A stretch of DNA of 64,000 nt from Trichoplax adhaerens (lineage: Eukaryota > Placozoa > Uniplacotomia > Trichoplacea > Trichoplacidae): the NCBI RefSeq assembly GCF_000150275.1, contig NW_002060960.1, forward strand, positions 283,774-347,773, written 5' to 3'. Position 1 is the first letter of the stretch, and every line of letters starts with the position of its first letter. Position numbers and translations under genes: made by a program. The notes under the pieces were generated by a model. It ran no database searches, was not told the DNA's origin, and was given only the letters and a program-made list of their open reading frames with translations. Of this stretch, positions 1 through 11,800 are shown one piece after another.

Positions 1-859
1 TTGCCAACTTTTGGCTAATATAAATGCGTTGCTCATGATTGCATTGGACATTCTTCACTGGTCTTGCAATCATCGTTTTGACGCCTATCAACAATCCTTG
101 ACTTGTATGCTTCTGCAACATTTTGTAATACAATCAATTTATTGATAGTCTTTCGAGATTTCAATCATCGATGATGGCCAGGTCAGCGTGTCAAATGATG
201 CACAACAACACAACAATCATCAAACTACCTGATCATTTACTACTGAAAAGGACAAGGTTAGATACTACACGATACAACGACAATGCCAAACTTTGTCATC
301 ATCATGACACTGGATTCCCTCCGTCATCACCAGCAATACACTAGGATAGAAAAGAGACTTGCCAAGCTGTTGATACAAGTATCCTTTCGATCCTGTCATG
401 TTAGATCCATTAATCCTACCGAGATCGATATCTTTACTAGCATTTCCATTCAATTGGATATACTCGTACATACACCATCTTTTCTATCGTAATAGTAAAC
501 TGATCCATGATGATACTATACAATCAAACACAATCCAGTCTTATGCATCATAAAAATAATAATGTTGATCGTCATTCTAAATTGATTATTTCTTCTACTG
601 TATTTTCATTAGATGTCATTCTTCTCAGATCCCATCTCCGGCTCCTACCGAAAATCATACAAAGGTACAACATTTTCATGCCCATGGATAGTGTCTGTCT
701 TTCGTTGTCTACCGATGTGTCACAGTTTGTTAGTTTATTTTATGACACCAGTATCAAACTACTGTATAAAAATAATACAACAAAGTGGAAATATTCATGG
801 TCTCTTCGTCTTATCTTACCACACATCAATAGACATTCAAAAGTTGCTCTCAAACAGCT
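1..859. other. Gene-poor 5' flank
   Basis: No coding exon, RNA gene or recognisable element could be supported here. Small open frames occur on both strands but none resembles a known protein or has flanking splice sites in phase with the gene to the right. The promoter and 5' UTR of the SPOP orthologue that starts at 860 presumably lie in this stretch. I see no clear TATA box at a useful distance. Confidence 0.6.
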
Positions 860-3346
860 ATGGCAGGAAATGTTCAAGTGGACAATTGGTGCTGTACCAA
901 AATGACAGTGGATCGCTATACATATCTATGGAAAATTAATAACTTTAGTTATTGTCGTGAAGAAACTGGTGAAACGTTGAAAAGTTCAACTTTTACAACT
1001 GGCCCCGATAAATTAGAATGGTATGAAGGATAGTTGATACTCTGACAAGCACACGAATCAATCACACCCAATTGAATGAGACCGTGTAGGAACCAAGTGT
1101 TAACATGGATGTTTGCATAATCTATTTTCGCTATCATTCTATTTGCTGTCATGTAGGTGCATGAGAATTAATCCGCGGGGATTGGATGAGGAAAGTAAAG
1201 ACTATTTATCCATGTACCTATTGTTATTATATAGCAATAAGAAAGAAATTCGAGCTAAATTCAAGTTTTCCATCTTGAGTCGTAACGAAGAGGAAGTCAG
1301 AGCGATGGGTTAGTGACTATCTTCATTACTACTTGAGGCAATCATGCTTACTTACTGCTAAGAATATTCCAATTCGAGTGGATAGGATACAATGATACGC
1401 GTCCTTATGCTAGAATCAATAAAACAGATGATCAATTTTTGGTTCATCTCTCCATTCTTGTATGTATACAGAAAGCCAACGTGCGTACAGATTTGTCCAA
1501 GGAAAAGACTGGGGATTTAAAAAATTTGTGCGTCGTGATATGTTAATGGATACATCGTATGGATTGTTAATCGACGATCATCTAACCTTATTTTGTGAAG
1601 TAAGTGAGACTGGAGTTGATATCACAAAACAACTACCATGGCTTGATTGTAATCGTTGTTCATGAAAAGTTATAAGGGATATTCAATGCTTCTATGATTG
1701 ATGCGTTATAGAGTAATGAATCCGCCCTGTAGCAAGGCGTACATCAAGGCATTTTCCTTTTATCATTGATAGTAACATGATCTACCTTACTCGTAACACG
1801 TTTTTGTGTTATTTCGATCACAACATGGATATCGTAAAATAATACAATTTTATGTAGTATTAACATAATTTTGCCCTCTACTTTCTCTAACATGGCTAAG
1901 TCGAAAATACCGTGCTTTAAGATTTCGTTCCTAGACGGATTCTTACGTAGATTGATTTTCCAAAATATCTTCCAACATTTTAGATCAATGTTGTATCTGA
2001 TCCTGTCACTCTTGATGGTCGTTTTACCGCAGAAGAAGCTGAAGTACCGAAATGTCGATTAGCACAAGACTTGGATCAATTATTTAAAACGAAAAAATTT
2101 GCCGATATCACATTTAATATTGGAAAGGATCAATTGAAAGCTCATAAAGCCATATTGGCTGGTAAGATGTTTGCCTTTTTGCTACTTAATTGTGCATTAG
2201 TTATGTAATAAGGATACTTATAGTATGTGCTAATCGGATAACGATCGCGAGTTCATGAATTTCACACCTTTTACTTGATCCTAATATTGAGCTGATTGTA
2301 TTGCAAGTAGTATTATTATTATTATTATAATAATAGTCATATGGTACCATTTCATCATTAAATTAGCAATGTTGACCAACTTGGTATGCGTATGATAATA
2401 ATTTAGCAAATTTCATACTTTGTATACGGTACGTTTTGTAGATTTGTGTGTCGAAGAGAATACACAACGTTGTAGACTGTTGAAATAATCTTTCCACGTA
2501 TGATTAAAAAATCTCAGCTAGGTCGCCTGTCTTTGATGCAATGTTCAAGCATTGTATGGAAGAGCAACGCCAAGTAAGTTGTATCCAAAACTTACCAATC
2601 GATACATTATCATAAATATGGGAAGATTTTAATTAATCGACAGTACCGTGCACGCATAATTAAAAGATATCATTAAATCATCGCGTCCTTATTGACAGGG
2701 TACAGTAGACGTATCTGACATAGAAAGCGATGTATTTGAAGAGATGATCAAATTCATCTACACTGGGGAAGAACCAGAGCGCATCGATGATCTAGCCGCG
2801 GAAATATTAGCGGCTGCGGATAAGGTAATTTACTGTACAGCATCATAAACTGCTGCTTTCGGAAATATATCTGCTTTCAATAAAATTATCTTCAATATAT
2901 GAATATAAAGTATGAAGGGCAAATTATTCACTTTCCTCTTGACCTTTTGGTTGACAGTACGATTTACAAAGGTTAAAATCTTTATGTGAAAATTCCATAT
3001 CAAATAACCTGACTGTTGAGAATGCGGCTAAAGTGCTAATTATTGCCGATATGCATAATTCTGAAGTACTAAGACAAAATGTTTTGGAGTTTATTAACAG
3101 GTAATACCATATCGCTAACCTATAACGATTAGTAAGGGTAGGGTATACAGTTATTGGCTTAATGGACGTCATACATCTTTAAATATCTTTTTCAGTCATG
3201 CCTTGGAAATCGTTGAAACCGAAGGCTACCAACATTTGTTGAAGAGTTATTCTCACCTTATAACCGACGCATTCCGCACCTTAGCAAGATCTTGCAATAG
3301 CAAAACCGATGTAACATCGACCAGAAAGAAAGTGCGCTTATCATGA
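860..3346 (+). CDS. SPOP: SPOP orthologue, MATH-BTB-BACK substrate adaptor of cullin-3 ubiquitin ligase
   Basis: Eight exons join in phase with GT-AG introns: 860-1020, 1157-1308, 1472-1599, 1984-2161, 2518-2573, 2699-2824, 2958-3100 and 3196-3346 (1095 nt, 364 aa; human SPOP is 374). Order: N-terminal MATH domain (about residues 15-155), BTB domain (about 180-290) and BACK helices, then a basic tail (RKKVRL) where human SPOP has its nuclear signal. The MATH substrate groove is intact: the [16 protein letters not shown] stretch carries the Tyr, Trp and Phe that bind degrons, and AKFKFSIL is unchanged. In the known family SPOP dimers recruit CUL3 through BTB and present substrates held by MATH. 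The start is the ATG at 860, giving [11 protein letters not shown], which aligns just upstream of the MATH domain. The donor at 1600 (GTAAGT) fits better than read-through, because exon 4 (INVVSD) restores the human length exactly. Confidence 0.95.
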
Positions 3347-4454
3347 TTGTACTTATTATTATTGTTATACAGAGATACTTGATTTAACGTTATATTCTAA
3401 AATTCATGATCATTATCATGGGCGATAACCTAAAGTAATTTCTATGTAATTCAAAATTTCAAAAATTTTATTGATTCTCCCTTCATGTACATACTTATGT
3501 ACTGTACCATACGTACTGTATGCAGAAAGCTGTATATCTATCTCGTGTAGTTATAAAATGTTTCATAATGAATATGTTGCCGATTTTGATCTAGCTACAA
3601 GTGCTAAGGCGCTTGTCGACTTATCTTCAAAAGCTAGCAAATCTGTTCATGATTTGTGGCGGATAGCGTGTGCAAATTTAAACTCAATTATTTCCACTAT
3701 GATGGTAACTGAAAAGCATGCACCTGACGTCTTGCAAACAGGAAATCTTTAAATATTGGAAGAGCAAAGAATATGGTGACATGCCACGATAGATGCGCGT
3801 AATATACGAACGTTATTTGAACTCATCGTTGAAAACTGTGTGATAAAACTAATTAATTTAAGATTTAGGATCTCATTTTCCATCCAAGCTATCTAGGATC
3901 ATTAATAGCTCAGGCGAGCTAACAGTTAACTGAATGATTTGCTCCCTAAAGTATGATATTGTTTGTTGTATTAAATAGATTTTACCTCATATTCAAGATG
4001 GCACATGCATGTAATAAGGATACGAATATGACTATAGCACTAGAGTTATACAATAACGATAAAAGTTCATTTTTTATATAATGACAAGAGTGTATATATA
4101 CTGTACAACATCCACTCTTTCCAATAGAGCAACACCAGATATTGTCGTCATCATTTGTCAAAAAGGATGTTTTCAATTTTGTTGTAATGTCGGTTAAGTA
4201 AACTTATTTTGACTGCCATATGCTATGATAGAAAAAACTGAAATTTTATTACGATACCTTATTTCTAGAACTGCTTCTAGTTAACACCAATCAAGCAATA
4301 AAGTAAAACCAGAAAAATGACGTTATATAAGTTATTAAAACCGATCGAAATAATACAGATTTCTGCTTAACTACAAGCATGTTAATGCCTTAGAATTTTA
4401 AAATAATGGAATGAAAATCACAAACAAAGAAGACCCAGTTAGTAGAATAAGTTC
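3347..4454. other. Intergenic spacer between SPOP and myosin light chain
   Basis: The spacer separates two convergent genes, so both 3' ends lie here. One unassigned open frame, 3558-3752 (+), would start at an internal ATG and encode 64 aa with a balanced composition. It matches no family I recognise and has no evident partner exon. I do not call it a gene. Confidence 0.5.
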
Positions 4455-6271
4455 TTAACCAGCCATAATTATTTTGACGAAATCTACAAAATACAGTGAA
4501 AATATTGAAAACTTTAGATTCAATTGATAGCAAATGAAAAAATTTCGTTTACCTTCGTAGTTAATCATGCCTTGGGAGTCGTCGACACCACTCAATAGTT
4601 GTTCAACATCATCATCGCTTAATTTCTCTCCTACATTGGTGAAATTATGAAATGATTTAGCCAACAGTGATCCTTAATTAGGGCAAAAAGATTGCAATCT
4701 TTCATTAAAATCGTCATGTAGCTCAAAAGGATGTGAGGTTTTCGGTAATTGTCGTTACTCAATGACTTGGTCTTACTCTATCTCAAAAAGTAGAGAAAAT
4801 GGAATACAACAACTCTTTGACGGTTAACTGCGCGTCTTTCTAGCGGATGATTACCATCTTCAAATGGCAACTAAATGTATCATCGTGATAAATGTTACAC
4901 AATACAATAACAACTTTTACTATATTACATTACTGTGAAAGATTGAACGATTACTGCCGACAACATTTACTTTAGTTAATACGAAAGCTAACCGTTTCGC
5001 ATTGGAGTCACAACATAGACAGAATACTACGTTGTGCTATCACACAAATTGAGTTGCATTGTACTTTCACTTATTCAAGGAAAAGCGCATTCTATTTTCA
5101 CTTATTTAACGAAAAGCGTTACCTAAACTGGTCAGCACATGCCGAAGTTCCGCTGAGTTAATCGTACCATTGCCATCCTTGTCAAATACACGTAAACCCT
5201 CAACAAAGTCCTCCAGAGATCCTTGATCACGCTTCTGCCGTGAAGCCTGAAGGATTGGTAGAAATTCTTCAAAGCTGATTCTTTTAACACCTATAACGGC
5301 CGTTATATTCAACATTAGTATGTAGCAAGATTGATCAGATTGATGTTCATTTTACGACCGCTGACTACAACTTGACAGGCATGGAATTAATTCATTACTA
5401 TGTAACAAGCCTTTTCTCGATTAGTATGTTGTACATTATTAGCAAGCATCCCCTTGATTGTATTTCATATTACAATCGATTGATTGCCTAACTACCGAAT
5501 CGACCAAGCTATTCCAATTGTTAAGGTCCAATTTTGAAATAGTTATTCAATTTGTATAGACATTGATTGCAAGCACAAGCCTACCGTTGGGATCGATCTC
5601 TTTGACAACTTTGGTCACCTCTGCCTGAGTAGGGTTCATCCCTAAGGCTCTTAAAACGTCCCCTAGTTGAGCAGAGTCGATTTTTCCATCGCCTTTCTTA
5701 TCGAAAAGTGAGTAAGCTTCCTTAAAATCTAAAAGATAAAGTAAAAGGCATTCATGATGAGGCATATGACTTGCTATGAGACCCTTTCTCTCGTTGACTA
5801 CCACCAAGTTGGTGGATTTCTGCCAAGAGATAAACAACGTTTTGGGTGTGGACGTTGTAATACGTCATGTACTTAGTCGTTGAAAATTGAGCATCACTGA
5901 TTTATGTATTCAACGTCTATATTACGGCATTTTAAGTTTATGATTAATATTAGATGGATAAATAGAATTAGTGGACTATCCCTAAGGGTTTTAAAATAGC
6001 CGATCACAATCATTGGCATCAAGCAATGCATAAACAGCAATAGATTTAATGCCCTTGCGGACATGGCCGGCTATGAATGCCCATGCCAATTTTGGCAGAC
6101 TAACTTACCAGAAATTTCTATTTCTGAAAATCCGGACTAGTCAGAAAGAAGAAAAACCTATCATTAGATCCATATGACTTGGCTATTCCACTAATCTATC
6201 ATAAAATGATGGAGTCTTTCCTCCAGAAAATAGAAAGAGCTGAATATCCATTCGATCCTCTCACTTACCAT
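4455..6271 (-). CDS. MYL6: Essential myosin light chain (EF-hand)
   Basis: Six exons on the minus strand: 6269-6271 (ATG only), 6109-6136, 5585-5728, 5123-5290, 4553-4630 and 4455-4483, total 450 nt, 149 aa (human MYL6 is 151). A one-codon first exon followed by a 28-nt exon gives [19 protein letters not shown]. Four EF-hand units follow. EF1 ([12 protein letters not shown]) is degenerate at loop positions 3 and 12. EF3 ([12 protein letters not shown]) keeps every calcium-ligand position. The [20 protein letters not shown] stretch and the end [13 protein letters not shown] are diagnostic of essential, not regulatory, light chains. Essential light chains bind the first IQ motif of the myosin lever arm and stiffen it. 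It is placed here rather than with calmodulin because of length, spacing and these motifs. The gene is convergent with SPOP. Confidence 0.93.
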
Positions 6272-6425
6272 TTTGTCTCTTGGCAAAGTGTTGAATAGTA
6301 GCGGCGGCGTCGTCTCTCTTTTTCCAAGCTTATTTTTCCTATCCGACACTGTACCGTACCATCGACTTGCTACTCTATCCTCGCTACAATTTCAGGCCAT
6401 AGTATCAGTACGCAGTCGTAAAAAG

Positions 6426-6448
6426 CGGTTCGGTTCTGAACCGAACCG
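6426..6448. repeat. Perfect 11-bp inverted repeat
   Basis: CGGTTCGGTTC is followed, after one base, by its exact reverse complement GAACCGAACCG. It lies about 155 bp upstream of the myosin light chain start (on the minus strand), so it could be part of that promoter, but no factor is assigned. It borders the TACTGTAC palindrome cluster. Confidence 0.8.
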
Positions 6449-6482
6449 AACTTCTGACAGGTCTAGTACGCACGCTCGCTGG

Positions 6483-7232
6483 CAGTACTGTACAGTGTAC
6501 AGTGTAGCGCTAACAGTACAGTCACTGTAAAGCTACAGTATATTATACTGTACTGCTCTTTATCATTTTCAGAAAGGTGTCCGACCGTCCGTTTCCAGGT
6601 GGCCTGTGGCAAGCCTACATACTGTACTGTACCTGAGTGTACAGTACTGTATACAGTATTGTGAATGCACACAGCACTGTACTAGTGTTATTCATCATTT
6701 TCAGAAAGGTGTCCGACAGTCCGTTTCCAGCTCACCTATGGCAAGCCTACAGTACATACTGCACTGTACATGTACTGTACTGTACAGTCTGTACTGTACT
6801 GTACAGTACAGTACTGTACTGTACTGTCTGTACTGTACTGCACTGTTATTCATCAGTTTCAGAAGGGTGTCCGACTGTCCGTTTCCAAGGACCCTACTTG
6901 GATGAAAGTAATAGTAATTTAGAGTATAGTTTGAAACCGACGTACTGAAAGAACTCAATAATGCAGTAAAAATAAATAAAAACATCAAGGACGAACTGCT
7001 CAAGGTTGTAATGATTTGCATAGGCGAAACTTGAGCCAAATTGAAAGACCTAATGAAGGGCTTCACTATGGCTGAACTGTTTCCAGTGTCAACTGTACAG
7101 TATTGTACTGTACACTGTACAGCACCGTACTGTAGATACGGCTCGCCACGCCCATGAAATCATGGTCCATTCCATGATACTGTACCGTACTGTACAGTAG
7201 TTACTGTAACAGTATTATTACCGTACTGTTTG
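6483..7232. repeat. TACTGTAC/TGTACAGT palindrome cluster
   Basis: Dense, overlapping copies of the self-complementary words TACTGTA, TGTACA and ACTGTACAGT occur at 6483-6550, 6615-6690, 6750-6846 and 7089-7232. Apparent open frames here are an artefact of the repeat, because the same word is open in several frames on both strands. Similar clusters recur at other gene boundaries in this window. Confidence 0.85.
6562..6892. repeat. Three diverged copies of a 45-65 bp unit
   Basis: Copies near 6562-6628, 6690-6755 and 6848-6892 share the core TTTCAGAAAGGTGTCCGAC, then CCGTTTCCA. They are separated by TACTGTAC palindrome arrays, so the larger repeating unit is about 130-150 bp. They are noncoding as far as can be seen. 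Confidence 0.8.
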
Positions 7233-7668
7233 GTAAAAGAAATTTCCGGCTAAGCCTTTACCAGAGTGTCCATACAGCGTACTCGTCCTTCCTGTAGAGT
7301 TCTACCACAGTTATCAACATCCTGCGCTATTCCTTAAGTTGTTGCTGTTTTTAATCAATGTATTCATTAAATAAATCAAATGGTAGAGCATTATGAATAT
7401 AAAATGTCGGGCCTAACTTGCAGTTGTTTCAAAGTACACACTGATCTACAAAGTATAAATAGCTCACCTTGACGATTTTGTACTTTTTTAGTACTGAAAT
7501 CAACGCCTACAATAAACTACGATACAATGATAGCGATACCTAATAGTGATTGTAGAAGGCATTTCTTATTTTTATTTTATGGCGTATTTTGCATAATATT
7601 CAATACGTACTTTGATGACTCATGAATGAATTCGTTCATGTAATACGAGAATACAGAATATCCTTTGG

Positions 7669-8128
7669 CATTCATTTATGAAGGGCAGGTAGTCCTCATT
7701 TATGAAGGGTAGGTAGTCCTCATTTATGAAGGGTAGGTAGTCCTCATTTATGAAGGGTAGGTAGTCCTCATTTATGAAGGGTAGGTAGTCCTCATTTATG
7801 AAGGGTAGGTAGTCCTCATTTATGAAGGGTAGGTAGTCCTCATTTATGAAGGGCTGGTAGTCCTCATTTATGAAGGGCTGGTAGTCCTCATTTATGAAGG
7901 GTAGGGAGTCCTCATTTATGAAGGGTAGGTAGTCCTCATTTATGAAGGGCAGGTAGTCCTCATTTATGAAGGGCAGGTAGTCCTCATTTATGAAGGGCAG
8001 GTAGTCCTCATTTATGAAGGGCAGGTAGTCCTCATTTATGAAGGGCAGGTAGTCCTCATTTATGAAGGGCAGGTAGTCCTCATTTATGAAGGGCAGGTAG
8101 TCCTCATTTATGAAGGCCAGGTAGTCCT
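7669..8128. repeat. 24-bp minisatellite, about 19 copies
   Basis: Head-to-tail copies of a 24-bp unit with core TTTATGAAGGGTAGGTAG. Because 24 is a multiple of three, one minus-strand frame stays open (7620-8141) and would encode repeats of INEDYLPF. The other minus frames have stops in each unit. Sequence variants cluster in blocks (GGGTAG units, then two GGGCTG, then a run of GGGCAG), which points to recent local duplication. There is no signal peptide, no dibasic cleavage site and no in-phase splice partner, so coding is doubtful. Confidence 0.9.
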
Positions 8129-8884
8129 GTTCAAGGTACACGAAGCAGGCCCAACCAAATAATTGTTCGAGATAGAGGTCAATTAAGGAGTCATTGCATT
8201 AAGTTAATTAAAAGGTGTACTGTCGATACAAGGTATCGATGTTATACAGTACCTTTGCTAAATCATCCATGATATGAATATAAGAATACACAATACCCTT
8301 GGGCACTTTGCATGCTTTTAATTGACAACCAGTAGACTCCCTCTCCGCAAATACGCGTCTACCTGGTGTCTATCTAACATTATTGTACCAGTGAATGAAA
8401 AGGTTAACACAGGGATAAAAAGGCAGTTATAAATTACTAAAAGCTATAAGAAGGACGACAACACCATGACTATCTTTGGATTGGCCATATTACCTACTAG
8501 TCGATAGTAGTTATATCCATAACGGTCTTGCACTCATCGTGGCACTCCCTTATTATATTTCAGGATAGTCATCTCCTACTACAGTACAGTATAGAACTGT
8601 CCTGCACCAATCAACTTCAACACAACGCCACTCACATCAACATGTGATCAGATCAGCAATGCTGGTCTCCATCACGTGACTCACGTGAGCAGAATGAGGT
8701 CAAAGATTATTGGAGCGAATTTTTATCTTATCGGTGACACTCCATTAGAGTGGCAGGAAATAGCTTGCGATTCTACATTCTCGGTGAGAAAGTGTTATGG
8801 TTGGATAGAATTGATCAAGTTTTCCTCTTTCAAAGTTCAAGGTTTACTAACTTGAACTTGTGTTGATGAGCAGACTGATTGGCC
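8129..8884. other. Upstream flank of first POT transporter
   Basis: No exon could be supported. A short ACAGTACAGTA palindrome lies at about 8583-8593. The region must hold the promoter of the transporter starting at 8885, but no specific element can be named. Confidence 0.5.
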
Positions 8885-11800
8885 ATGTCTGCTGAAACAC
8901 CGACAGAAACAACCACTCTACTAGGACAGCAAGAATGTGCCAAAATTAATATTAGCTCTAGCGATGAAGCTGTCCAAGCGAAGATCGTGAATCCTTCCAA
9001 AGATGCTCAGTCTATTCCGAATCGGATTAAAATTATTGTCTTGTGTATATTATTTACCGAATTTGCCGAAAGTATTGCATTTTATAGTATTGCTGCCAAT
9101 CTTATATTATTTGCCAATACACATTTGGGCTTTACGAATACACAAGCAGCGACATTAAGTTTTATCTACGTTGGCACAGGTTATGCTCTCCCTATATTAA
9201 GTGGGTACTTAGCGGATTCCCATCTTGGCCAGTATAACACCATGTATCTTGGTGGCCTAATTTATATTGCGGGTATCTTAACCGTCTTCTTAATGACAGT
9301 GCCCTATCAACTGCCTTTCTCTACCAGTGCCAAAACATCTTATTTTATTGTTGGTCTAATTTTGGTAGCAATAGGGACTGGAGGTATGGCATTGATTGAA
9401 TGAATCTCATTTCCAAGATAAATTGTTCTGATAACTTGTCTAGTCGAAAGAATAGACATTCGGTATCAATTAATTGTATTAATAATATATATACAATGAA
9501 TTAGCCGTTTGACTATGATGAATATGCTATGAACGATTATGATCTAATAACGGTTGCATTAATATTCCACAATAAATAGATTATAGTGATCTTCAACCAA
9601 TCATTCTATAATCAGTTTATTATCAATTGAACCTATTCAATCTTGCTATGTTATACTTCTCTTTTTAATAGTGTGGATATGATACACTTAGAAACTAGTT
9701 AGGATTGAATACATAACAATTATCAAAAGGGTCTCTTTAAAATAGATATTCGAGTTATATTATTCTGTTACTTATAAAAAATATTCTAATTAAAATTCCT
9801 CTCACGATGTACATCCTTAAACTAAATTGGAATAGGAGTAACGCTGCTAATTTCCCTAGTGTATCAGCTCTTATACACTATTCGAGAAATTAATCTAGTT
9901 GCTAACTCATTATTCTATTGATAATAATATTCTAATTAACATTATTATTATGATATATACAAACTCAATTCGAATAAGAGTATCGCTGCTAGTTTTCCTA
10001 GTATATTAGTTCGTTCACTATTAGAGAAAATTAGTCTAGTTACTAATTGCATTATTCTATTGATAGTAATGTCCTAATTGGAATTGTTATCGTGATATAC
10101 AAACTAAAATTATAATAACAGTGTCGCTGCTAACTTGCCTATCATATCAATTCATAGATTATTAGAGAAATTAGTCTAGTTACTTCATAAGTAGCTTCGT
10201 CAATCTTAGCAAATTGGGTTCAAGCGATACAAGACTACATTTAAGATTTTATTCAGAACTTCATTAGATATCTGTATCCATGCTAGGACTTTCAATTCTC
10301 GAGCGACATAGGTCTATCAATAGAAACCCAGTGACACATAGAATTATATAAAACGAATTCGATCGTAATTGTATAATTGGGGTATAGTAGTTTCGTATTA
10401 TTTTATTTTTTTTTTTTGGAGGGGGGTGAATTCTTTCTGGAACGATAGCACATAATAATAAAAATATATGGGTAGTATACGTAGTGATTAATAAAGTTAA
10501 ATTAGTTACACGTATTCGTATCGCAAAAGATGATCGTATCGGCGATGGAATTTCCTTGTTTTTCTACTTAAGCACATGATAAGTTTGTGCGTACATTCAC
10601 GCTAATGAGAAGATGTACTAAAAGATAAATTGAAAGCAGAATGATAACAATAATGCTTTATGTATTCATTTGATAGCTTATATTCAAAGTTAGGCAGGAA
10701 ATCATGTCATTTCTTTGCGCATTTATAATTTACGTATATATTCTTGTCCTAATGTTGTACTACGTATATTTTGATCAGGTATTAAATCGAATATTTCACC
10801 TTTTGGTGCAAGCCAACTGGAAAGTTGCGGCCCAGTTTATGTCCAAAGATTTTTTGCTTGGTTTTACTTTTCTCTTAATTTAGGATCGCTAATCTCATTC
10901 ACTGTCGTAGCCTACATACAACAAAATGTAAGCTTTTTCTATGGCTTTATGATTCCTTCTATTGCTATGATATTAGCCGTGGCCGTATTTGCATCAGCCC
11001 GAAAATACTACGAACTCTATACTCCAAGTAAATATTTCATAATTCTTGACTAGAATTTCAAATTAACTTAAAATCAAGATAGAAAAAATATTAATAATTT
11101 TCACGTCATTATTGAAGTATTACTCCATTTGATAATATTCGATCTCTAAGCAAATTTGTACTTTATATTATTGCTAGATAGATATATAAGTTGATTCCAT
11201 CACTAAGTCTCTTGTTACTTTAATATTTTTTGCAGAGGGTTCGTTACTTGGAGAAGCGCTAAGTATCACATACCAAAGTTTTAAAGTTAGACTCTCCAAG
11301 CGGACTAATATTATTGATAAAAGCAATATCCAAAGTTTCTTCGATTACGCAAAAAAAGAGAATGGGGGAAAATTTGATGCTCATCAAGTGAATAGGATCA
11401 AGCCCTTAGGACGCGTAATACCCGTCTTCCTTCTAATAGTCTTGTTTAGAACGGTTTACTTTCAGGTATGAAAAGCATCCTGCAGCATGAGATTATTTTT
11501 GTTCGGTACTTTAGTTCGTGCTATTAAATCTTTAATTAATGTTAAGCACATTCGCTATAATGGAAATTATTGTAAACAATGCTTTTACTATTATTCCAGT
11601 CAAATTATATTTATATGTTTATAGTAAATAATGAAGTCTAAAACCGATAAATATGCGTACTATAAACAACAGCTCTTAAGTATTTCAAATGAAATTATTG
11701 CCTAATTCAATAATTGTTTACGATATGTATGTATTATATCTAATACAATTATAAGTTTAAGAATGACAAAATTTTGCGAAATCTCTTAATCCTACGTTTG

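Noticed and set aside
3471-3752. 93-codon open frame downstream of SPOP
   Set aside because: No family match, no splice partner and it lies in the expected SPOP 3' region. Composition is gene-like, so it is noted but not called.
4455-6271. Calmodulin as identity of the minus-strand EF-hand gene
   Set aside because: Only one complete calcium loop, and the [15 protein letters not shown] and C-terminal [13 protein letters not shown] motifs plus the 149-aa layout are those of essential myosin light chains.
6606-7066. Overlapping open frames of about 100-120 codons on both strands rich in Y, C, T and V
   Set aside because: They are read from TACTGTAC palindromes, which leave several frames open at once. 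The proteins are low-complexity mirror readings of the repeat.
10400-10428. Possible retrotransposon end (poly-T then G-rich)
   Set aside because: No target-site duplication, reverse transcriptase or second end could be found nearby.
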